This document shows positions 1 through 4,418 of a DNA stretch of 8,174 bases, piece by piece. The translations under genes and the position numbers were made by a program. Numbering within the stretch: position 1 is the first letter of the stretch; each line of letters starts with the position of its first letter. Source of the stretch: CBDULX01 sp965368175 (GTDB lineage Bacteria > Pseudomonadota > Gammaproteobacteria > SZUA-229); contig CBDULX010000142.1 of the NCBI GenBank assembly GCA_965368175.1, positions 1-8,174 on the forward strand, written 5' to 3'. The notes beneath the pieces were generated by a model that was given only the letters and a program-made list of their open reading frames with translations, was not told the origin of the DNA and did not search any database.

Positions 1-59
1 GCGGTTTTCAGGAAGGCTTTCGAATCAAAAGCTGCTGTGTCTGGGGTATCGGAAGTCAT
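1..59 (-). CDS. uvrC: UvrC, excinuclease ABC subunit C (N-terminal fragment, runs off left edge)
   Basis: Only the first 19 complete codons are in the window, starting at an ATG whose first base is 59. The visible peptide has a short acidic/Thr leader followed by FDSKAFLKT, which closely resembles the start of UvrC proteins (E. coli UvrC opens with a FDAKAFLKT-type sequence just before its GIY-YIG nuclease domain). UvrC makes the dual incisions in nucleotide excision repair after UvrAB finds a lesion. Its position downstream of a gacA/uvrY-type regulator on the same strand matches the well-known uvrY-uvrC and gacA-uvrC arrangement, although a glycosylase gene and a repeat element lie between them here. 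No strong Shine-Dalgarno sequence precedes the ATG. The identification rests on a short peptide plus gene order; the catalytic domains are outside the window. Confidence 0.85.
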   Translation of the reverse strand, partial: MTSDTPDTAAFDSKAFLKT

Positions 60-107
60 CTGATTATTGTACTAGGTTCGTACCCTTCGAATAGCTTGTA
101 TGGTGAA

Positions 108-113
108 ATTATA
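108..113 (-). promoter_or_regulatory. Possible -10 box of a uvrC promoter
   Basis: On the minus strand these bases read TATAAT, a perfect sigma-70 -10 consensus, about 50 bp upstream of the uvrC ATG. No good -35 box lies at 15-18 bp; that position falls inside the left arm of the inverted-repeat element, where the candidate hexamers are GCGTCT to TCTGCG. If this promoter is real, uvrC can be transcribed independently of the upstream gacA-glycosylase genes, and the repeat element supplies its -35 region. The call rests on one hexamer in an AT-rich stretch. Confidence 0.35.
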
Positions 114-118
114 AAAGC

Positions 119-231
119 TTTGTCGCAAAGACGCAGAGACGCAAAGAACCTGTTAGTATTACTACGCCTTCGGCGTAGTTGATTTGTGTTTACTTTAATA
201 CATCTTTGCGTCTTTGCGACTTTGCGTCAAA
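119..231. repeat. Inverted-repeat element with octamer-built arms and a central hairpin
   Basis: Two 29-bp arms at 119-147 and 203-231 are reverse complements with three mismatches. Each arm holds three tandem 8-bp units. On the left these are cgcaaaga, cgcagaga and cgcaaaga (124-147); on the right, read on the minus strand, cgcaaagt, cgcaaaga and cgcaaaga (203-226). Between the arms is an AT-rich segment containing a second perfect hairpin (161-179). The element fills most of the non-coding gap between the glycosylase stop and uvrC. The nested, non-coding layout suggests a small dispersed intergenic repeat (REP- or MITE-like), and octamer repeats of this CGCAAAGA kind are, from memory, seen in many environmental bacterial genomes. 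No flanking target-site duplication was recognised. Copy number elsewhere in the genome cannot be judged from this window. Confidence 0.85.
161..179. repeat. Perfect 8-bp-stem hairpin inside the inverted-repeat element
   Basis: The bases read actacgcc-ttc-ggcgtagt: an 8-bp perfect stem with a 3-nt loop, sitting between the two outer arms. No T-run follows on either strand (gattt on one side, aatac on the other), so it does not look like an intrinsic terminator. With the outer arms it would give a long cruciform or RNA hairpin with a nested stem-loop. Confidence 0.85.
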
Positions 232-239
232 AATCAGAA

Positions 240-872
240 TTAACCCAGCAAATCTTTAGCTTGCAGAAACACATCTTTGAACATGTCCGCAGTCAATCGC
301 CGGGTCTGGGTGTTGTAGCGACTGCAATGATAGGAATCCAGCAGGGTATACTCTGGTAGTTTGTGAACGGCCCCATGAGCAAATTTGAAGTCCTTCTGTT
401 TTAAACCAGATGCTTTTATCACTGCCTTATGAGCGATGCTGCCCAGGGCCAGAATAACGCTATTCTTTGGGAGTCCATCCAGTTCATTTTTAAGAAACTG
501 GTTACAGGTATTGATTTCAGAGCCTATGGGTTTGTTTTGAGGTGGCAGGCATTTTACGGCATTGGTAATGCGGCAATTCAATAGCTGCAAATCATCTACA
601 GCGGATGTGGATTTTGGCGCGGTAGAAAAACCGCAATCGTACAATGTCTGGTACAGCAGAATACCTGCATGATCACCGGTGAAAGGTCGGCCACTGGCAT
701 TGGCGCCGTGATAACCGGGTGCCAGCCCAACAATCAGCAAGCGAGCATCTGGGTCACCGAAAGCCGGTACCGGACGGGCATAATAATTAGGATGACTGGC
801 GCGAACTTCTTTTAGAAAATCCGCCAGGCGCGGGCACTGAGTACATTTCAGGTCAAAACTGGGGCTGGACAT
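240..872 (-). CDS. Uracil-DNA glycosylase, family 5 (UDGb type), Fe-S
   Basis: A 210-aa base-excision repair enzyme predicted to remove uracil, and possibly other deaminated bases, from DNA. Motif 1 is GLAPGYHGAN at residues 49-58, followed by GRPFTGDHAG (61-70), the family-5 form of the UDG active site; family 5 lacks the catalytic Asp/Asn used by other UDG families at this site. The four probable [4Fe-4S] ligands are C10 and C13 (CTQC), C108 (NAVKC) and C123. The C-terminal DNA-intercalation motif is SYHCSRYN (180-187), where Cys replaces the Pro of the common HPS form. The length is normal for a compact UDGb. No convincing Shine-Dalgarno precedes the ATG. The gene lies 43 bp after the gacA stop and upstream of uvrC, so it may be expressed with both as a DNA-repair cluster. 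Family-4 UDG is the main alternative, but motif 1 and the GRPFTGD segment favour family 5. Confidence 0.92.
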   Translation of the reverse strand: MSSPSFDLKCTQCPRLADFLKEVRASHPNYYARPVPAFGDPDARLLIVGLAPGYHGANASGRPFTGDHAGILLYQTLYDCGFSTAPKSTSAVDDLQLLNCRITNAVKCLPPQNKPIGSEINTCNQFLKNELDGLPKNSVILALGSIAHKAVIKASGLKQKDFKFAHGAVHKLPEYTLLDSYHCSRYNTQTRRLTADMFKDVFLQAKDLLG

Positions 873-915
873 CTATATGATAATTTACTTTTAATAGATA
901 CTGTAACTTATTGAT

Positions 916-1578
916 TTAATTCATTTGTGGTTTTGATTCTTCTTCTTCCAGCAAGCCGTGTTTAATGGCCAGGTGCATCATTTCCACATCGTTGGAAACA
1001 TCGAGTTTATCATGCAGGCGCTTACGATAAGTGCTCACTGTTTTTGGGCTCAAATTCAGTTTGTCGGATATTTCATTGGTGCGCATGCCCCGGCTGATCA
1101 TGATCAGCACCTGCAGTTCACGCTGTGACAGAATATCGATTATGGAATCTTCCCCCGGCAACATCGACAGGGCCAGTTGCTGGGCTATAGTAGGTGCGAT
1201 ATAACGCTTGCCGGAATGTACTTTCTGAATGGCTTCCACCATCTCCACCACCGGGCATCCCTTGGTGAGATAGCCAACGGCTCCTGCCTCCAGAATGCGT
1301 TTCGGTAAGGGGCCTTCACTGTGTACCGTTAACACAATAACCTTGCACTCTGGATGAGTCTGGCACATTCGACTGGTGGCTTCGAAGCCGCCAATACCCG
1401 GCATATTAATATCCATCAATACTACATCGGGTTTGGCGGTTCTCACCTTTTCCAGCGCCTGCTCACCACTGCTGGCTTCATCCACTACCTCGATACCGGA
1501 CTGATCTTCCAGTAAACGACGTAACCCATATCGAATAAGGTCGTGGTCATCGACCAGCATGACGCGTATGTTTGCCAC
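916..1578 (-). CDS. gacA: GacA/UvrY-family two-component response regulator (LuxR HTH)
   Basis: A 220-aa NarL/FixJ-type response regulator. The receiver domain (about 3-120) has the acidic pair D10-D11, phospho-acceptor D56 in VLMDINMPG, switch T84 and K106. A LuxR-type helix-turn-helix follows at about 147-207, with the typical LSQRELQVL start and LSPKTVSTYRKRL recognition segment. Length, domain order and position upstream of uvrC match GacA/UvrY/SirA, which in gammaproteobacteria is phosphorylated by a BarA/GacS hybrid kinase and activates CsrA/RsmA-sequestering small RNAs. The kinase and those RNAs are not in the window. The start is a GTG at 1578 with an AGGG-type ribosome-binding site 9 nt upstream on the minus strand; the next in-frame ATG (codon 7) would cut into the first beta-strand. 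The C-terminal tail is acidic (EEEES). The CYTH gene ends 47 bp upstream, so co-transcription is plausible. Confidence 0.93.
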   Translation of the reverse strand: MANIRVMLVDDHDLIRYGLRRLLEDQSGIEVVDEASSGEQALEKVRTAKPDVVLMDINMPGIGGFEATSRMCQTHPECKVIVLTVHSEGPLPKRILEAGAVGYLTKGCPVVEMVEAIQKVHSGKRYIAPTIAQQLALSMLPGEDSIIDILSQRELQVLIMISRGMRTNEISDKLNLSPKTVSTYRKRLHDKLDVSNDVEMMHLAIKHGLLEEEESKPQMN

Positions 1579-1608
1579 AATGGATACCCTGATTGTTATT
1601 CTTCAATT

Positions 1609-1625
1609 GCCTGATCATATCAGGC
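1609..1625. repeat. Small perfect hairpin between the CYTH gene and gacA
   Basis: The bases gcctgat-cat-atcaggc form a 7-bp perfect stem with a 3-nt loop directly next to the CYTH stop codon and about 30 bp upstream of the gacA GTG. No T-run follows on the minus strand (AATTGAAGAA), so it is unlikely to be a strong terminator. On the minus strand the centre reads TATGAT, which resembles a -10 box but has no matching -35. It could be an operator, an mRNA processing or stabilising stem, or chance. Confidence 0.5.
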
Positions 1626-2093
1626 TTACCAGTTTTTAAAAGGCTGTTTTGCCAGATTCACATTATAGTATCGTGCATCACCGGACACTTCCTCGCCCAG
1701 CCATTCCGGTTTTTCGAATGATTCGGACTCATCATCCAGTTCAATTTCCGCCACAATCAGTCCTTCATTGTCACCGTAGAACTCATCGATTTCCCAGACA
1801 TGGCCGGCATGTTCCACCTTGAACCGGGTTTTGTTGATCTGAGGTGTCTGGCATAACTGATCCAGCAGCTCTACCGCTTCATCTACCGGTATGGAATATT
1901 CGTATTCCATACGCCTGACACCCAGGGTAGCGCTTTTAATATTGATATTCGCCCGCTCTCCATCTAACCTTACCCTCACCGATGCTTTAGACACCGGAGC
2001 AAGATAACCCTGACGAATTCTGGCACTGCTGCTCACATGGTTGCGCCATGAATCATCTTTTAATAAAAACTTACGTTCGATTTCGATCGGCAC
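1626..2093 (-). CDS. CYTH-domain protein, probable inorganic triphosphatase (TTM superfamily)
   Basis: A 155-aa single-domain triphosphate tunnel metalloenzyme. From the GTG start the signature EIERKFL lies at residues 4-10. Charged residues expected to line the tunnel follow: R40 and R42 (VRVRLDG), K53, R60-R61 with E63, K88 and R90, E101 and D103 (WEIDEF), and E116 and E118 (AEIELDDE). The family-typical GDARYYNVNLA is at the C-terminus. Small bacterial CYTH proteins of this size are mostly metal-dependent tripolyphosphatases; adenylate cyclase activity, as in CyaB, is less likely but not excluded. The start was chosen as GTG at 2093 because a perfect AGGAGG sits 6 nt upstream. An ATG at 2120 would add nine residues, overlap the divergent aminotransferase gene and bury that Shine-Dalgarno inside the coding sequence. 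gacA follows after 47 bp on the same strand. The cellular substrate cannot be told from sequence. Confidence 0.9.
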   Translation of the reverse strand: MPIEIERKFLLKDDSWRNHVSSSARIRQGYLAPVSKASVRVRLDGERANINIKSATLGVRRMEYEYSIPVDEAVELLDQLCQTPQINKTRFKVEHAGHVWEIDEFYGDNEGLIVAEIELDDESESFEKPEWLGEEVSGDARYYNVNLAKQPFKNW

Positions 2094-2099
2094 AGAAGA

Positions 2100-2105
2100 C
2101 CTCCT
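2100..2105 (-). promoter_or_regulatory. Perfect Shine-Dalgarno that fixes the CYTH GTG start
   Basis: On the minus strand these bases read AGGAGG, ending 6 nt before GTG at 2093. This decides the CYTH start against an upstream ATG at 2120. The site lies within the 15 bp separating two divergent start codons, directly beside AGAAGA (2094-2099), the probable weak ribosome-binding site of the plus-strand aminotransferase gene. Confidence 0.88.
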
Positions 2106-2108
2106 CTT

Positions 2109-3233
2109 ATGGATTTTCAATCATACTTCAATCTCAGGCCCGGCGTCATTCACCTTAATCACGCGGCAGTTGCCCCCTGGCCTAACTGCACCGTGGAGGC
2201 CGTAAAAGCTTTCGCCGATGAAAACGGTAGTATTGGTTCCAGCCGATACCCTCAATGGGTAAACACAGAAACCGAATTGCGCAAACAACTGGCTCAGCTG
2301 ATAAACGCGCCCAGTCATGATGAAATCGGTCTGCTTAAAAACACCTCCGAAGGCTTATCGATCATTGCCTATGGCCTGGACTGGCAACCCGGTGACAACA
2401 TCATCATCGCCGACGAAGAATTTCCCTCCAACCGCATTGTCTGGGAATCTTTAAAACCCCTGGGCGTAGAGGTGCGCCGGGTGAAGCTTAACTTTGAAAA
2501 TCCTGAACAGTTACTGATAGAACAAATCGATGACCGTACCCGACTGATGAGTATCAGCGGCGTACAGTATGCCAGCGGCCTGCGCATGGATTTATCCAGG
2601 CTGGGTCAGGCGTGTAAACAGCGTGGTATTATTTTTGTAGTCGACGCCATTCAGCAGATCGGTGCTGTTCAACTGGATTGCCAGGCTATACAGGCAGATT
2701 TTGTCATTGCCGATGGCCATAAATGGATGCTGGGGCCGGAAGGTCTGGCACTGTTTTATTGTCGCCGTGAATGGCTGACAAAATTAAAACTGAACCAGTT
2801 TGGCTGGCATATGGTGGAAGACCTGTCAGATTTTAACAAAATGGATCAGTGGCAACCGGCAAGTTCCGCGCGACGATTTGAATGCGGTAGCCCGAATATG
2901 CTGGCAGTGCATGCACTGCATGCGAGTATTGGCATGATTCTGGATCTGGGCCTGGAAAATATCGAACAACAGGTACTGGATAATGTTCAATATTTGATCA
3001 AAATATTCACCCCTTATAAAGACATTTCAATACTCAGCCCTGTTCATATAAACAGGCATGCGGGTATCTTTACTTTCGTGAAGCATGGGGTTGATAATGA
3101 GCAACTCTACCAGCATCTGGTAAGTAAAGGAGTCATCTGTGCACCGCGGGGAGGCGGAATACGATTATCCCCTCATTTTTATACCCAAAAACAACAACTT
3201 GATCAGGTCCTGGGCTGGGTTAAAAAATTTTGA
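2109..3233 (+). CDS. Class-V aminotransferase-fold PLP-dependent enzyme
   Basis: A 374-aa fold-type I PLP enzyme of the class-V family (isopenicillin N epimerase / cysteine desulfurase / kynureninase relatives). The visible landmarks are LNHAAVAPWP near the N-terminus (16-25), NTSEG (78-82) for phosphate binding, VDAIQQIG (178-185) with D179 and Q182 near the cofactor ring, the Schiff-base K205 in ADGHKW, RRFECGSPN (255-263), and R352 in IRLSPHFYT, a likely substrate-carboxylate contact. It lacks the RxGHHCA loop of SufS/CsdA, so a cysteine desulfurase role is not supported, although C344 lies near the C-terminal domain. Length is normal for the family and the protein should be cytoplasmic. 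The ATG at 2109 fits the family N-terminus; AGAAGA 9 nt upstream is a modest ribosome-binding site. The gene is divergent from the CYTH gene with 15 bp between starts. The specific substrate is unknown. Confidence 0.88.
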   Translation: MDFQSYFNLRPGVIHLNHAAVAPWPNCTVEAVKAFADENGSIGSSRYPQWVNTETELRKQLAQLINAPSHDEIGLLKNTSEGLSIIAYGLDWQPGDNIIIADEEFPSNRIVWESLKPLGVEVRRVKLNFENPEQLLIEQIDDRTRLMSISGVQYASGLRMDLSRLGQACKQRGIIFVVDAIQQIGAVQLDCQAIQADFVIADGHKWMLGPEGLALFYCRREWLTKLKLNQFGWHMVEDLSDFNKMDQWQPASSARRFECGSPNMLAVHALHASIGMILDLGLENIEQQVLDNVQYLIKIFTPYKDISILSPVHINRHAGIFTFVKHGVDNEQLYQHLVSKGVICAPRGGGIRLSPHFYTQKQQLDQVLGWVKKF

Positions 3234-3313
3234 TCCAAGTCCAGAAGCCATAAATCAAACAGGTAATAAACATATAAAACGGCTAAACTCTTTACAGGGA
3301 TTGATGTCCAACA

Positions 3314-3379
3314 GAGCTTCTGATCAAGTCTATGTGACTTCAGGCCACGCAGAAGCATCATTTACTTGATCAGAAGCTC
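3314..3379. repeat. Perfect 16-bp inverted repeat upstream of the YiiX-like gene
   Basis: The arms are gagcttctgatcaagt at 3314-3329 and its exact reverse complement at 3364-3379, with a 34-nt spacer. The spacer holds another copy of cagaagc (3350-3356), which could pair with gcttctg of the left arm instead of the right arm, so two exclusive stems are possible. The second arm ends 46 nt before the chosen start of the YiiX-like gene. No T-run follows. It could be a 5'-leader structure, a transcription-factor site pair, or a remnant of a small repeat. The rest of the 192-bp gap (3234-3425) is AT-rich; TATAAA at 3273-3278 has no -35 partner, and no other feature was found there. Confidence 0.75.
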
Positions 3380-3425
3380 CCTGGTTACAATTTGCTCCCA
3401 AAAACACAATAATTACGGGAAATGC

Positions 3426-4409
3426 ATGTTTAGAATTTTTAGTCGGATTAAAAAAAGTATCTGGAACAGAATTGTCTGGTCGCTAACTTTCGAAAAGGGA
3501 GAGCATAAGCTACCAATGTCGGACTTTGAGCGATTGCGCTATGAAATTCGACCTGGCGATGTCATTCTGGTGGAAGGCCGCTCACGTGTTAGCGAAATCA
3601 TCAAAACAATCACCCTCAGTAACTGGACTCATTCGGCACTTTATATTGGTCGTCTGCATGACATCGAAGACCCAAACCTCCGTGATTACATCAGAAGCCG
3701 TTACAATGGTGAAACCGATGACCAGTTAATCATTGAATCACAACTGGGAGAAGGCACTCTGGTCGACAGCATTAGCAAATACCGTGAAGAGCATTTGCGA
3801 ATTTGTCGACCCAATGGCATCACCCGTCAGGATGCACAAAAAGTTATCGCTTATGCCATTAACCAGTTAGGCACTTATTATAATGTTCGACAAATTCTGG
3901 ATCTGGGACGATTTATGTTCCCCTATTCACTATTGCCCCGGCGCTGGCGCTCCAGCCTGTTTGAACACAATGCCGGAGCACCCACACACACTGTGTGTTC
4001 ATCGATGATGGCCGAGGCTTTTTCTTCCGTCCACTTCCCAATATTACCCGTGTTACATCGGGACAGTGACGGCAATCTGAAACTCTACAAACGTAATACC
4101 AAGCTGATTACGCCCAAAGATTTTGATTATTCACCTTATTTTGATGTCATCAAATATCCGATACTGGATTTTGATGAACTGGCCATCTACAGGAAAATGC
4201 CCTGGAGCAAGGACGGTGTCATTCTCAACGATGATCACGAAATATTCATCCCGCCAGTGGATGCTCCCATTCCTAACAACAATGAAGCGATACCTGAAAA
4301 CCGGGTTGAAGTAAACAAGGACATTGATGATAAAAACAACAACAATGATGATATTATCGAACTGGATAATACTCAGAACATTAACACATCTAAACGAAAA
4401 TCCGTCTAG
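3426..4409 (+). CDS. YiiX/YebB-like cysteine hydrolase (permuted papain fold, NlpC/P60 superfamily)
   Basis: A 327-aa protein with the pattern of the YiiX/YaeF (DUF830, peptidase C92) group. IRPGDVILVEG comes early (about 41-51), then the catalytic His in NWTHSALYIG (H69), a conserved Glu after a beta-strand (LIIES, E104), QLGTYYNVRQILDLG (147-161), and the nucleophile Cys in HTVCSSMMAEAF (C191). The His-before-Cys order marks the circularly permuted NlpC/P60 fold shared with LRAT-like acyltransferases. E. coli YiiX is only about 200 aa; this protein has extra C-terminal sequence ending in an Asn/Asp-rich low-complexity tail (about 281-327). The N-terminus (MFRIFSRIKKSIWNRIVWSL) is cationic and amphipathic, with no standard signal peptide. 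The ATG at 3426 was preferred to a TTG at 3366; GGGA about 8 nt upstream is a weak ribosome-binding site. The stop codon overlaps the fadE Shine-Dalgarno, so a lipid-linked role is plausible. The substrate is unknown. Confidence 0.87.
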   Translation: MFRIFSRIKKSIWNRIVWSLTFEKGEHKLPMSDFERLRYEIRPGDVILVEGRSRVSEIIKTITLSNWTHSALYIGRLHDIEDPNLRDYIRSRYNGETDDQLIIESQLGEGTLVDSISKYREEHLRICRPNGITRQDAQKVIAYAINQLGTYYNVRQILDLGRFMFPYSLLPRRWRSSLFEHNAGAPTHTVCSSMMAEAFSSVHFPILPVLHRDSDGNLKLYKRNTKLITPKDFDYSPYFDVIKYPILDFDELAIYRKMPWSKDGVILNDDHEIFIPPVDAPIPNNNEAIPENRVEVNKDIDDKNNNNDDIIELDNTQNINTSKRKSV

Positions 4410-4412
4410 GAG
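4408..4412 (+). promoter_or_regulatory. fadE Shine-Dalgarno overlapping the upstream stop codon
   Basis: AGGAG ends 6 nt before the fadE ATG at 4419 and shares its first two bases with the TAG stop (4407-4409) of the YiiX-like gene. Ribosomes ending the upstream gene would sit on this site, which suggests translational coupling of the hydrolase to fadE. Confidence 0.88.
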
Positions 4413-4418
4413 ACCCTC

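Noticed and set aside
119..231. CRISPR-like reading of the repeated octamers
   Set aside because: The repeats are 8-bp tandem units in two inverted arms, with no spacers of regular length and no cas genes nearby.
2094..2120. ATG start at 2120 for the CYTH gene
   Set aside because: A perfect AGGAGG 6 nt before the GTG at 2093 and the family N-terminus (EIERKFL near the start) favour the shorter protein; the ATG would overlap the divergent gene.
2109..3233. Cysteine desulfurase (SufS/CsdA) for the class-V PLP enzyme
   Set aside because: The active-site Cys loop (RxGHHCA type) is missing; the C-terminal segment reads GVICAPRGGGIRLSPHF instead. No suf or isc genes are nearby.
3139..3369. 76-codon plus-strand open frame overlapping the end of the aminotransferase gene
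   Set aside because: It overlaps a confident gene in another frame, has no recognisable domain, and ends at the inverted repeat. It is most likely a shadow frame.
3314..3379. Intrinsic terminator of the aminotransferase gene
   Set aside because: The stem is long but mixed in composition, the loop is 34 nt, and no T-run follows on the plus strand.
3366..3425. Longer reading of the YiiX-like gene from a TTG codon at 3366
   Set aside because: The TTG lies inside the second arm of the inverted repeat, has no ribosome-binding site, and adds 20 residues without family resemblance. The ATG at 3426 is preferred.
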